DNA of 64,000 bases from Endocalyx cinctus (GCA_001600455.1 BCKC01000005.1:2914001-2978000); one strand, 5' to 3'. Numbered from the stretch's first letter, positions 12,694 to 23,823 are shown. The notes: generated by a model not told the origin, from the sequence alone. Numbers and translations are program-made.

Positions 12694-13366
12694 GATGAAT
12701 GAAGCTGGAAACGAGAAAACAGGAAACTGAGCCGCGCGAAAAAGAATATATCACGGTTTAATATTTTGTCCGAATTAATTATCCTTGAGCCCGAGAATTA
12801 TGGATATTCATGCCCAGTAATTGTTTTTTGAGATGGTTCCGCTCCAGACCTCGGCAGGGGAGGGATAGATGCCTTTTATGTATCTCTGTCATGCAGCTCT
12901 ACAACGTACATTTCGTAACGTGTCATATGATAACGGCTCTTGTCTGCATCTCGTTTGCATCTTGCCCACATGGAATCCATTATGCAGGGATATTAGCGCA
13001 ATATGAGTGTAATAGTGGAACAAATAGCTAGTTCTCGTCCCTCCATGTCACATTGGGTATGGGGCATATGATTGCTGCAGAACTTGGCAATGTCTTTCTT
13101 TCTGATCCTTCCCAAAATTTCATATCTATACTAATGATGATCCTTGAGTCGCAATCGCCTATTTACCGACGAAGTACATGATGACTGCATAAACAAGTGT
13201 CAAGTTGCCGCGTGGCGTTACAGTTGCCGGAAAAGATACGCAGGTGCATAAAGATGAAAAGAACGGTCTCGTCCTGGTCATGGTCCCTTTGTACATCCTG
13301 CTCTCTCTCTCCATCCAGGACCTTCGAGAGAATCAAATTTCTTGAAGCACCGCCGGATCTGTCAAC
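12694..13366. promoter_or_regulatory. Divergent promoter region, Nudix and nucleoside-phosphorylase-like genes
   Basis: A 673-nt gap between two diverging start codons, so it must hold both promoters unless transcripts begin further out. Both flanking proteins probably act on nucleosides or nucleotides, so co-regulation is possible, but no shared motif was identified. Confidence 0.45.
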
Positions 13367-14635
13367 ATGGGTAACATCTTCAGTAAGAATGCCGCCGCTC
13401 TAAGGCGTGCCGAGAAGTCAGATACGCCGTCGGAGTCATCGACGAGTGTCACGTCGTCGCATGCTCCGTACGTTTAACCACCACACACTGATAGCTCTAA
13501 CCTACTAAACCATATTATCTGATTCTTTAGGGCGTATGTTTCTACCGGCAAGCTGATGTACCCTCGCAACGAGGCCACCGTAGAGAACCACACGATGGGC
13601 GGCTCTCTACCGCGTTACCTCCAGATCAAGGTGCACCAGACCGCGCTCGAGAAGGCGTTCGACGAGATCATCGTCCGGGGCGCGTACACCCGGTACGCGG
13701 ACTCGATCGCCTTCGACGGCGAAAAGCGGGACAAGCCTTTCAACTGGGAGCGGCCGACGGCCCACGTTGAAGGGAATAAGCTTTACATCGAGTGCTTTCC
13801 GGGGTACGACCACGTCGAGCACTACGCCGAGATTATCGCCGTCTACCTCAAGATCCTGGAGCAGCAAGGGAGCAAGCCGAAGCTGACCCCTTCGTCCCGC
13901 GTCTCCTTCGTGCCCGCTTCCTGCTCGGACACGAGGACCGCGCTCGAGGCGACTAACCTGCACAAATTTCCGGGCGAGGGCTTGGATACCGTCGTGCTAG
14001 GACTGGTCTGGCATTTGCCCCGGTTGACCGGGTCCGACGAATGGAGCGGCGAGGGCCCCTGGCAGTGGATCGTGAAGACGTTTGGAGACCGCAAGGTGGG
14101 CTTTCTCGGGTTCCGACCCGCCTTCTGGGGCTGCATCTCCGGCGAGGTGGTTCACTACCTCTCCAGACACTTCGGTGTTAAGGAGGTCATCTACCTCGGA
14201 AAGCTCGGTGGGCTCAAGCCTGGAGTCGCGCCGAACGAGTGGCTCGCGACGGGAGGGAAATCGCTGGTCAACAACCGGCTGGTGCAGTGGGACAGCATCT
14301 TAAGCAAGTCGGTCGAGAGAAAGGCGAAGGACTCGACCATCGTCGGCGCCCACGTGACCCTCGGAAGTGTCTTGAACGAGACGAAGAGCTGGCACGCCCA
14401 GCTCGTGGACGAGATCGATTTTGTCGACCCCGAGATCGGCATGATGGCGCAGGCGGCCGTCAGGAGCGGTGTCGGCTACGGTTATCTACACATGATTACG
14501 GATAACCTGGGCCAGAAGTATGCGGATGACTTGTCGAACGAGAGAACGAAGAATGTTTTAAATCACCGAGAGAGGTTGCATCACTTGGTACAAGATGTCA
14601 TGGAAGATTATCTCTCGAGCCCGGTTGGGTCGTAG
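13367..14635 (+). CDS. Nucleoside-phosphorylase-fold protein with N-myristoylation-like start
   Basis: About 401 residues. Exon 1 is 13367-13467, the intron 13468-13530, and exon 2 13531-14635. The fold is inferred from motifs like those of PNP/UDP phosphorylases: VGFLGFRPAFWG then GEVVHYLS, VKEVIYLGKLGGLKPG (compare the family's GTAGGL strand), FVDPEIGMMAQAA (compare the VDMExxA nucleoside-binding loop) and YLHMITDNL (compare SDxxG). Several residues differ from the classical enzymes, with Lys for the usual Thr before GGL and Ile for Met before Gly, so catalysis is uncertain. The protein begins MGNIFSKN, which fits the myristoylation consensus (Gly2, Ser6), followed by a Ser/Thr-rich linker. 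Exon 2 is markedly GC-rich. It could act as a membrane-tethered nucleoside-binding or signalling protein rather than a metabolic enzyme. Confidence 0.7.
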
Positions 14636-16528
14636 GGGTGAACTGGGGTCGGGTGGATATTTGACTTCATAAATATAACTTAATTTTTGAAAGGGCGGAA
14701 ATCTGTCAAGTACGTTATATAATCAATTTTTTGTTGTCACGAGGAAAGTTACTGTTTCGCCTACCTACTTTACTGGTTGCCTTGATTTAGTAGGTACCCA
14801 AGAGGAAGTCGTCTATATTCAGAAATTGTCATTATCTACAGAGCCGATGGGTTTCACTGGAGATTGTTCATTAATGTGGACTCATCAAGAGCTGGACTAA
14901 ATGTGTGATAGTTACAGGTTGCACATTCACAGTCAAGAAGGTACTTGTAGCCATGAAATACTTTTGCCCTGTATATATAATCTCTCGCTTGTAACGATGG
15001 TATAACCTGTTACAGCTGGTTTGATATTGCTTGCACATTAGGGGCTTTTTACTAGCATATTAAGGCTCGTTTAGGGTTTATTTATGTATAAAGGTTTACA
15101 GCAGTTATATAAGGCATATTAAATGCATCTTGCTTGCGCAGATCACACCTAACGGGGAGATTTACAAACTTTTGATTGGGTAGAATAACACATCTGCGCG
15201 TACTTAACGTACCCCATAATATAGATGTTCACATATGCCGTCTTCTAGCTCAAAATATCCCACAAAGATTTGGTGTCAGGTGCCAGTCTCAGGTTCCAGC
15301 TAACCACGAGCTACCCTGGTGTAAATGTATTATTACGATGTATATGTACTCCGTATATGTGACCTGCCTCCCATATATTTTGTATGGAGGTAGAGAGCCC
15401 GGGATCAATGTATTATTGATCCTTACCCTTACCTAGCTGGTATCGTGCGGCCTACCTTCCCTCCAGTAGACCCATTTCTCACCCTTGGATTGTACTGGGT
15501 GTTATTAGCCAACGTGTTACTATATATATCTCACAGGATTTGCCATTCAGCTAAACAACCCTGTAGCTATCAAAAGCCTGCACCAGAGCTTAGAAAGATA
15601 ATGTCAACTTACAATCTAGGTTTAAGCCAATTTTTATGACTTTTAATTAGATTTTATATCTGAACCGAGAGACAAGCACAGAAGCCATGGGTTATCGCCT
15701 GCTCAATTCTCTTTTCCTGATTACTTGATACTGGATGTAAGCTTGCAGCTTCTGGCAGAATCTAAGAGAATCGAGGCCCCACTCGTGAAGCCACTTTTCA
15801 TTTTTGGCATTATACAGATTTATTTATTATTTTATGACCTTTACTTTTTTTTAGGGAAGAGAAAATTTAACAATAGTCAACCATTTTTCCAATCCAATCA
15901 AAAATTTCTTCTTTTTCTCCAGTTAAGTCCCTGACCAGTTCAGAGTCAAAGGTGTTCTAAGTTGCACGTGTAAGCTATACTTGTAACGGCAATACACACA
16001 GCAGTGTTCTGGTAAAATTAGCGGGGATACCTCCTGTAAATTAGCGTGTTTACTTAGCAGCAGCAAACAATTGACCTAATCAGTTGACAACTTTCAAGTT
16101 CAACGTACAACAGTGGCTGCACCATAACATCTATAACATAATAACTGTATACTGTACAATGCTGCAATATAACGTTTTTAAGTGGGCAAGATTACTACGT
16201 GAGATCTAAGGTAACTATGCGGGACCCATGTATGTGAGATCTACGGCAACTTTGGCTCACCCCTGTATTTAAGATCTGAGGCAACTTTGTTAAATAACCC
16301 ATGTAAGTAGATCCGAGGCAACTATGTACAGGCATGAATAACGAAACAATGTCACATATTATAAATCAGTAGATAAAATCTTCATTCTGTATTCCATTCT
16401 ATAATTCACCATCGTGTATAAAAAGGATAGTAACCCGCTGTATCACTGCATTCTGATTTTAAGTATCGTCACCATTCATACCACACTCCAAAACACCAAC
16501 TCATCTAAGCTAACGAGAATCACTCAAA
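14636..16528. other. Gene-poor AT-rich intergenic region
   Basis: About 1.9 kb without a supportable gene. It contains a perfect 8-bp inverted repeat with a 5-nt loop at 15402-15422 (GGATCAAT..ATTGATCC) and, near its right end, four imperfect ~35-bp direct repeats described separately. Short open frames here show no family motif. Confidence 0.5.
16200..16331. repeat. Four imperfect ~35-bp direct repeats upstream of the SDR gene
   Basis: Units begin at 16202, 16237, 16272 and 16309 with AGATCT, AGATCT, AGATCT, AGATCC. Each continues with a variant of (A/G)AGGCAACT(T/A)TG and, in the first three, a CC(C)(A/C)TGTA block. Period is 35, 35 and 37 bp. The array ends about 200 bp before the SDR start, so it is either a decayed minisatellite or a cluster of regulator sites. 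Confidence 0.75.
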
Positions 16529-17526
16529 ATGTCTGTCTATGCTATCACTGGGGCGTCGAAGGGAATCGGAGTGAGTCTTTCTTACATTATGTTTTGAATT
16601 ACCTTTGCTTACTTTAAGTCTAGTTCGAGTTCCTCAAGCAGATCTCGGAAGATCCCAACAATCTAGTTGTCGGCTTGGTCCGTGACAAAGATGCGACCGA
16701 GAAGAAGGTTGCAGCAGAGCTAGGCGACCGACCTAACGTCTCTATCATTCACGCCGACCTCACCAACTATCTCAGCCTGAAGACAGCTGCTGCCGAAACG
16801 GCCAAGATTGTGGGAGAGCGTGGCGTCGATTATCTGGTTGCTAACGGAGCTCTTCTGTCCCTTTTCGATAGTTATGATCCTATCGGAAAACTGTTAGTCT
16901 ACTTCCCTCTATCTACCTTCTGAGTTTCTATGCATTGTTAATACTTTATGATCAACAGAGGCGAGAAACCCGAGGAGCTGGAAGATGCCTTGTCGAAGGC
17001 ATTCCAGACGAATGTTATTGGAAACGTCCACCTCTTCAACCTCTTCCTCCCTCTCGTCATGAAGGGTAAGGTTAAGAAGGTCATTGCCATAAGCAGTGGT
17101 CACGCAGACCTTGACTTCATCAACACCCTCGGTGTTGATACAGCTGCTGTGTACTCTGCGTCCAAAGCTGCTTTGAACGTTATCGTAGCCAAGTTCAGTG
17201 CGCAGTACAAGAAAGACGGTATCCTTTTCATGAGTCTTAGCCCGGGAGCGATTGATACTGGCCATTATACAAACTGTATGTATTTCTGTTTCCAAGATTG
17301 AAGCGCGTGGACATTTCACTAACACACACCTATAGTGACGCCAGAAGAGATGCAAAGCATGGCGAAGTTATCGGAGCAGTTTGCAACCTATGCGCCTCAC
17401 TTCAAAAGTATGACCCCTGTGCATGAGGCCATCCCCATTATCAGGTCGACTTGGGAGAGGGCTGGCATCGAGAATGGGTATGCCGGTGCTTTTGTCTCGC
17501 ATTTTGGAAATAAGCAGTGGTTATAG
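16529..17526 (+). CDS. Short-chain dehydrogenase/reductase (NOR-1-like)
   Basis: NAD(P)-dependent oxidoreductase of the classical SDR superfamily, 272 residues, the usual size. Exons: 16529-16570, 16624-16892, 16959-17275, 17336-17526. Cofactor motif TGASKGIG is at residues 7-14, split from the rest by the first intron. The NAG-type motif appears as the variant VANGALL, followed by NVIGNVHLFNLFLP (the conserved Asn helix), AISSG with the catalytic Ser, and YSASKAA with the catalytic Tyr and Lys. SLSPGAIDTG follows as the usual post-active-site strand. Overall it resembles fungal ketoreductases grouped around the aflatoxin reductase NOR-1, but no polyketide synthase is nearby, so a role in secondary metabolism is not supported. 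Four imperfect repeats lie directly upstream. Confidence 0.87.
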
Positions 17527-18580
17527 AGTGATGCTATTTCATAGAAATGCCAAGGAGCACCTGTAGTTATAGTTCTTATCAGAAATGAATTTTATTTTTG
17601 AGTTGTCCGAGTATCAAATTTGAACGACTTATTGCCGGCTTTTGAATACAAGTAAAAGAATTACTAATAGACAATCTACCAAATATAACTTTTTTTTTTT
17701 CGTCCCCCCCCCCCCCCCCAAAAAAAAAAAAAAAAAAAGCTAAAAGCTAAAAGGCTCCAATTGATACGGCTGTATAAGTCACACTGGCTTACTGGTTATA
17801 CTGACTTGGGTCCATTTTCAAACAGCTCTATGACATGTTATGCCTTGATCGAGTTATGTATGTAAATTTACATCTTTAAATGCTAGAGATTCGTCGCGAT
17901 GACACTCCCGACATTAAAGAAAGCGCTGATAGTAATTTTTCGTCGTGTCGATTCCACGCGTCAATATACCATCAAGGGAAATTGGGCGTGAAACCTTCCA
18001 CTTGTTTTGAAGGCCGCCATGGTTATCTGTGCCTAATTATGTGCCAGGTTGTTTTAATCAGCTATATAGCTAGTTGATGATGTGCTTTAGATTTCCGTCA
18101 CTGCTTAAGTTAATTAGTTACAATATTTTCAACTTAACTAAACTTTTAACTACCATTACGCCCTTTGGTCAAATGCAAGCTTACCTCCACTAAAGACGTT
18201 ATATATGGACAACCAGCCAACAAATCGTCAGATATAACGGCTGACATTTACCAAGCCTCCGGCCCCCCTGCGAGCTCCACTTACCGATCAGTATAGCTGT
18301 GCATCTGCCCCTGGCCCCCTGTCTGTCCGACGAAACAGACAGCCAGGTAATTTTTGCAACGTAATCTTACTTGAATGCTTTATAATCATGTATAAATGAC
18401 CAATTTTGATCCTTCCAATTTTCAGTTACCTAGAAATTGTATCGTAAATGGAAAGGTGGTCGAGCCGACCTCTAAGAGAACACTTCGCAAACAAACCACA
18501 CTTACACGTCCAAGGTTCCACCAAATTCACTCCTGGTATTATTTATTTCGTCTATTTACGCGCGACCGAGCAGAATAACC
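17527..18580. other. Intergenic, with an ATG-started upstream frame before the regulator gene
   Basis: No standard gene. Holds the T11/C16/A19 homopolymer block and, at 18396-18578, a 60-codon frame that ends two bases before the start codon of the Zn2Cys6 gene. If transcribed in its leader, this frame would act as an upstream ORF; there is no protein similarity to support it as a gene. Confidence 0.5.
17690..17738. repeat. Compound homopolymer T11-CGT-C16-A19
   Basis: T run at 17690-17700, CGT, then 16 C (17704-17719) and 19 A (17720-17738), followed by the doublet GCTAAAAGCTAAAAGG. Run lengths are uncertain because such tracts are error-prone. Confidence 0.85.
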
Positions 18581-20271
18581 ATGCCTAAAGGTGGTGTAAT
18601 AACTTCTAAGACCGGCTGCGTCACATGTAAAGGTGGGTAGAGGGCTCGGACTAGATCTGAAGAGAAATGAGAAAATCTCTAACTCAGCCATAGGTCGTGC
18701 CATTAATTGTGATCGCTCCAAACCAAGCTGTCGGAACTGTTTCTTATCCAATCGGAAATGCCGAGGATACGGTATCAAGTTGTTCTGGCCGCGCCCAAAC
18801 GACCGTCGGCGTACTATTATCTCCAACTCGGCTCCGTCGTCTCCGTCGCACCTCGCTGCGAGCGAGATCTCCGACGCGCGATTTATCCACACGTCGTATT
18901 TGGATATGGAGCTGTACCACATCTTGGCAAAGCCTGGTCCGGCACACGCGCTGCCTATACTAGATATACCCACGATCTGGAACCCCTCTCAGCTAGAGGC
19001 TCTTGATGGTGATCTACTAGAATATTGTAAGCTATTGCACATCTCGTATAGTTAGCTAATTACTCTCTAGTAAGGAGATTAAGCACTAACAAGTTTGATT
19101 TACTTTATGTGCAGTTTATTATGTAGCATCGACGTCCCTGGCTACTTTTGGTCACGACGCCGCCGCGCTGGGGCTCATCCTGATTCGAATTGCTCTTGGA
19201 GAGAACACTTCTTCATCTGCAGCAGTGCTTCATGCGTTGATGGCCTTTTCTTCTCTACATCGATCTGGGTTGCAGTCCCAATCCCTCGAGCTGAAAGTCG
19301 CCGCGCTGAGCAGGTTGGCCGAAGGCTCGGCGGCACAGGGCTTAGGTCCCGAAGAGTCCCTTCAGCACGTCGCGACGGGGATGCTGCTTTGCTCGTTCGA
19401 AGTCCATCAGTCGTCTTGCACTTCGGGCCAATGGACGGGGTACCTCGGCGGGGTCAAAACGGTGATCAAGGAATGCTCGACGAAAAAATTGCTGGATCTT
19501 GGTGGATCTGACGTCGCTATCTTGCTAGACTGGGTCCACTACCATGATATTCTTGCTCGCTTCTCATTACTACATTGGAAAAGGGGAGATGCTCCTGAGC
19601 TTCCGCCGACACCAAAAGACCTCTTCTCTTCACAGGTTCGTAAATGACTCAATCTTACTTGGCAAGGTCAAGTGTATTTCTGACATTTAATATTCCAGAT
19701 TTCCAACTTGCCGTCGCCTATCTTCTCCATGTTGGATCTACTGTCCCAAGTATGCATGGCGATATCTAACAATTCAACCCCATCAGACTCCTTCGACATC
19801 ATGAATGATCGACAGCGCTCATTGTTTCATTTGGACCTCAAAATAAGAGGTCTGAAAATACTCGAAGCAGAAGATACTAACGACGATGAAATGTTGATAG
19901 TGCAACTATACCAGCTTGCCATATCGTTATACCTCAGACGAAGTATTCAAGGACTGATCGACCAGCCCTCTAAGATGCAGCAACAGATCGATAAAGCCTT
20001 CACTATCTTACGGCGGATAAGATCTTGCAAACAGCAATTCCCCATTGTCATCATTGGTTGTGAGGCACAAACGGACGAGCAGCGAGCCGTCGTCCTTGAC
20101 CTCATCTCTAGGTCGGAGAAAATGAGCTCATCGCGATATTTCAACCATTGCAAGCTAGTGCTGCATGCTTTCTGGGCCCAGAGTGACCTGGCTTATGGAC
20201 ACAACATTGGTTATAGCGATAAGTTGACTTCGGTAATGAGCCTGTGTAAAATAGTTCCGAGCTTTGTATAA
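18581..20271 (+). CDS. Zn2Cys6 transcription factor (fungal-specific)
   Basis: Nuclear DNA-binding regulator of about 492 residues. Exons: 18581-18632, 18694-19026, 19115-19635, 19699-20271. The binuclear zinc cluster follows C-x2-C-x6-C-x6-C-x2-C-x6-C exactly at Cys13, 16, 23, 30, 33 and 40; the first intron falls inside the cluster after CVTCK, a common position in fungi. The Arg/Lys-rich linker (PNDRRRT) is followed by a helical region with MAFSSLHRSG and TGMLLCSFEV, like the PRO1/ARCA type middle region (Fungal_trans_2). The C terminus stops soon after AFWAQSDLAYG and may be slightly mis-modelled, as a GTAATG sits near the stop. The target genes are unknown. It lies convergent to the second HET gene. 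Confidence 0.82.
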
Positions 20272-20449
20272 TAACTTTGGACAGTTGCCTGGCAGTAGCT
20301 CATAAATTACATGATATCAAGGAATAATAGACTATTAGTGCATCTGATTATACAATTGCGTGACAGCTAGCTAAGCATAAAAGAAAGAGTAGATTATATT
20401 TTCTCAGAAGTTCTCTAGGTAAAGTTTCTCGCGTACTATTAACTAATAA

Positions 20450-22174
20450 CTAAGGGTTTCTCACTTTGTAGACCTTTTGAAAAACAAATTCGAATCTAAA
20501 CATACCGCCGCGATTCAGGAGAAATAATACCATCTCAAAGTCACTATCGAAGGGATATCGACATTCCAAAATATTGCCATCACCTTTTCGAATTCTTTGC
20601 CATGATGAAGGCGATTCGGATTTCTGTTCAGCTTCTTTCTCAAGATTCGATATACGAGGTGGTCTGCCTAGCGTAGAGTAGCTTCTCATAAAGCAGAAAA
20701 ACGAAGTTGGTACACATTTGTCAGAACGCATTTTACACCATATAAAAATTGACGGCCTATCAGGACACTCGAGTATCCAGTAATGTAACTCAGTCGGGAG
20801 TAAATATGCTATACGATCGTGTGGTGATGATTCTCGGGCCACTGAATATCTCATTGTTATATTTTGATCCCGCTCGACAATGGGTAAAGTCCAGTCAATA
20901 GTATTCCAAATAATGTCGTCTCTGAATGGAACAAGTAGAAACTCTGAAACTTCCCAATTCTCCACTAGGGAGTCCTCCACGCACACGTAGTGTATGGTAG
21001 GATGGTACTTTTTAATGGTGGATTGGCGACTGGATTCAGCACCATAGGGGATCACAAGCATGGCAGCAAGCAGGTTTTCGTTACCAGATCCCAGTGCCAT
21101 CTCGTAGTTATTATCATCCTTCGTCGACCGACGGATGAATGACAATGGGGAAGATTTCCTTGCTGGATGGACGGAAATATTGAGTGCTACTAGATAGCAT
21201 TCGAGTTCTCTTATTTGCATAATTGGGAGTCGCAGCAACCAGGACTTCTCACCTTCTAAGAACCGTTGATAACCGGGTCTTCGACCGTGGACGCGAATAA
21301 AACGGTTCTCGACATGAATTAAGTCCTGGGGTGATCTAAACGCTGAAGATCTGACATTGTTCATTACACCGCTAACGACTTGCACCACATCACTATTCTC
21401 TCTTGACTTGCCGGATGCAGCGTCATTTAAGGTGGCAAGAAGCAAAGACTGATCGTCGTAAATTCTCATGATTTCTTGAAGAAGACGTTGAAAGGCTTTA
21501 TGGCCTTCTCCATATAGCAGGGGCATATTTATGTCAAATATACCCAGCAGGCAGTAAGCCGTATCTTCGATTTTTGTAGTAGATCGATATGATGCCCATG
21601 AAAATTTATGGATTGCCGCTACGTCAGACAAGGGTGTAGAATGATCCAATACTGATTTATCAATGCGGGTCCACTTTGAAAGGTCATTTATAAGATCTTT
21701 CTTGTTACCCAGGTATTCCCAAGAGGAGCCAAAGAATCGGACGGAAAGGGGAGCGATCAACTCCTGTAGTGTCCATCCACGGTACAGCCATCTGCATCGA
21801 GGTCGATATCCCGACAATGGAGTGCCACTCAGTAGACCTTTCCGAGTGGATATATCGCTTAAGAAAGCGTAGCAGACCATGGAATGCTGATACCAGCGAA
21901 ACATAGAGTTGATAGCTTCGGACAGTTCAGCACTGGATGTCTTATCGATGCAGCAACTGTCGATCCAAACCCAACTCCAACCGTCGTCAAGAGCTTGTTG
22001 ACAACATTTCTCAACTTTGAACCATCCAGCCTTTTTCTGGGCCTCGGGTATATTGTCAATATCACCCCATAATATCTCTTCATTCTGCCAGGTATGAGAT
22101 AATATAGCGTAAGGCGGAATAGAATCATTGGAAAATTCTCGAAGTTTATAGGTCCTTGCGTTCAGAAGACGCAT
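20450..22174 (-). CDS. HET-domain protein (HET-E/HET-D N-terminal type)
   Basis: Single-exon heterokaryon-incompatibility protein of about 574 residues. I start at the internal Met giving MRLLNARTYKLREF, because this is the usual first line of this HET subclass; an in-frame extension reaches 22342 but is a low-complexity hydrophobic stretch. Motifs in order: PYAILSHTW, ILWGDI, WSWVWIDSCCIDK, SEAINSMFRWYQ, CRWLYRGWTLQELIAP, and DTAYCLLGIFDINMPLLYGE, the tail block that follows HET in this subclass. The C-terminal ~300 residues have no recognised motif and no NACHT or WD40 repeats, so this is a short relative of HET-E. No disruption is seen. It is the second HET gene in the window. Confidence 0.9.
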   Translation of the reverse strand: MRLLNARTYKLREFSNDSIPPYAILSHTWQNEEILWGDIDNIPEAQKKAGWFKVEKCCQQALDDGWSWVWIDSCCIDKTSSAELSEAINSMFRWYQHSMVCYAFLSDISTRKGLLSGTPLSGYRPRCRWLYRGWTLQELIAPLSVRFFGSSWEYLGNKKDLINDLSKWTRIDKSVLDHSTPLSDVAAIHKFSWASYRSTTKIEDTAYCLLGIFDINMPLLYGEGHKAFQRLLQEIMRIYDDQSLLLATLNDAASGKSRENSDVVQVVSGVMNNVRSSAFRSPQDLIHVENRFIRVHGRRPGYQRFLEGEKSWLLRLPIMQIRELECYLVALNISVHPARKSSPLSFIRRSTKDDNNYEMALGSGNENLLAAMLVIPYGAESSRQSTIKKYHPTIHYVCVEDSLVENWEVSEFLLVPFRDDIIWNTIDWTLPIVERDQNITMRYSVARESSPHDRIAYLLPTELHYWILECPDRPSIFIWCKMRSDKCVPTSFFCFMRSYSTLGRPPRISNLEKEAEQKSESPSSWQRIRKGDGNILECRYPFDSDFEMVLFLLNRGGMFRFEFVFQKVYKVRNP

Positions 22175-22655
22175 TTTGATTAGTTTGGGATTCGCAAGAG
22201 GTAATTTTATAGGATGCTGAGATATGGAAAAGGATATGCCCCGTGACAAAAAAAAAATAAAAATAAAAAATAAAAAATAAAGAAATGTAAGATTCGGATC
22301 AGCAGCGGACAGAGCCTGATCTTCAGTGAAGTACGCTGGCATTATCTATGTAGCAATCAGGCAATGTAACAACACTGCAGTATTCTGCAGTACACTGCCA
22401 CAGTCGATGTAATCAGGTAGGTAGGTGAATTAGCCACATCACCAGCCTTAAGCTAATGATTATGTTATGTGTCTCCAGCCATACTACATACCTGGCTGCC
22501 TGACTACTTATTTCCGAAGGATTCTGATTGGCAGAATCATTCTTACTTTTACAACATCATCACCAGTACCAACACATTTAGTCAATACTGAAAAGCATGA
22601 GATGTTACCTAACAGCTGTACAAAACAGATAAATTAAGATATAAGCAGAAGAGAG

Positions 22656-22790
22656 TGGCAGAGTGGTAGAGCGGGTTCAAATCTAACCGGTGGGTCATTC
22701 AGTGCAATTTAAACAACGCTACTAACCCACAACAAAAAAAAAAAAAATAATAATAAAAAATAAAAAAAATAAAAATAGTGAAGTTTTTTA
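22656..22790 (+). mobile_element. Possible tRNA-derived SINE remnant (box A + box B + A-rich tail)
   Basis: TGGCAGAGTGG at 22656-22666 matches the pol III box A consensus and GGTTCAAATC at 22674-22683 is one or two bases from box B. They lie only 7 nt apart, far closer than the usual 30-60, so this is not a working tRNA. A short inverted pair (GGTGGGT.. ACCCAC) follows, then an A-rich tail with AATA/AAAT repeats from 22731. This arrangement resembles a small tRNA-derived retroelement, but no second copy was found to prove it. Confidence 0.3.
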
Positions 22791-22894
22791 CAGAATGAAA
22801 ACTAAATTTTCAAAAGAATGGATATTCTTAAAATTATGATTATCAGATCATATACGGAGTACATAATTGATAAAAACTCGTCGATTTTCATCAA

Positions 22895-22984
22895 TCCGAA
22901 CTGGTGTAGTGGCTAACATTATCCGCTCTCAATCCTCGCTGGATGCGTTCCGGGTAGCCCAGGGTTCGATTCCCTGGTTCGGAG
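22895..22984 (+). tRNA. tRNA-Glu (anticodon CTC), intron-containing
   Basis: Full cloverleaf can be drawn. The acceptor stem TCCGAAC pairs with GTTCGGA, and the D arm is GTGT/ACAT with loop AGTGGCTA. The anticodon stem ATCCG pairs with CGGGT with one G-T pair. The T arm is CAGGG-TTCGATT-CCCTG and the variable loop AGCC. The anticodon loop reads CTCTCA, interrupted by an 18-nt intron after position 37, with the last loop base C before CGGGT. Discriminator base is G. A T-rich run follows within 10 nt and can serve as the pol III terminator. Isotype is read from CTC. Confidence 0.88.
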
Positions 22985-23823
22985 AGAAATTTTATTTATT
23001 TTTATTTTTTACTTTTATTTACGGATGATATTTATTGATAATAGAGTCCGGAAGTCATTGAAACTTTGGATGTTTCCATATAGATAGTGATGGTGATTTA
23101 TCATATGACAAATTCTTCATATTCTTTTGACCCCCACCTTAGATGGACTAATATTCGTTGAGGGGCCTAAACTACAGTAGCACAACGACCTGTTAGCGCA
23201 ACGTCATTCATTTATCGTGCTCCTCTCCTTTCATGATAATAATATAATATATATGATAAAATAAATATCAGCTTGACAGTAATTTTCACAGCTATTTCAC
23301 TCGCGCCAATGGCCAGTAAACATAATTCCCACGTTATTTCATGCAGCGCCACTATTGCCGGCATCGCAGCGTCTTGGAGACGAAAAGAACCCCGCAAACT
23401 GCAGGGCGAAAGTAACCTATCGCTCACCGGGTGTGACGGTCCGGTAAAATGGATCCATTGTTAATATACCTGTTTAGGGGCGGTAGACATCAACGACGTC
23501 TTGGATAATTGGGAGAATTGAGAATACGACTTCGTTTACCTAATAATGGCGGTTGTGAACCCTAAATCATTCAAAGCACCATGACGGCAGCTCCTTGGAG
23601 TGCACTAACAATCTAGTCGCAGAAGTGACTTTAAGCTTATAGAAGGAAGCGTTGCCCTCTACTGTAGTTCACACCGAGTAGAAGCGATTAAACGCGATAT
23701 AGTCAATTAAAAAGCAGTAGTGAATCAGTACTTAAAATATTATATGGTTAATTGGACTTATATATCAAATTCCAATTAATTCAAATTCTTCACTCTACCT
23801 AGAACGTTCCTCTCCTGCCCAAC

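Larger units (their letters stand above)
22175..23823. other. Intergenic with tRNA-Glu and SINE-like fragment
   Basis: About 1.65 kb. It contains CTGCAGTA-rich motifs near 22374-22398, a box A/box B fragment followed by an A-rich tail at 22656-22790, and the tRNA-Glu gene. The rest, including the 70-codon frames at 23212-23464, shows no family signal. Confidence 0.55.

Noticed and set aside
15402..15422. Perfect hairpin GGATCAAT..ATTGATCC as a terminator
   Set aside because: Bacterial-style terminators do not apply to this nuclear region and no gene ends there; kept only as a minor palindrome.
22175..22342. 56-residue extension of the second HET protein
   Set aside because: Phe/Ile-rich low-complexity run encoded by an A/T microsatellite; homologues begin at MRLLNA.
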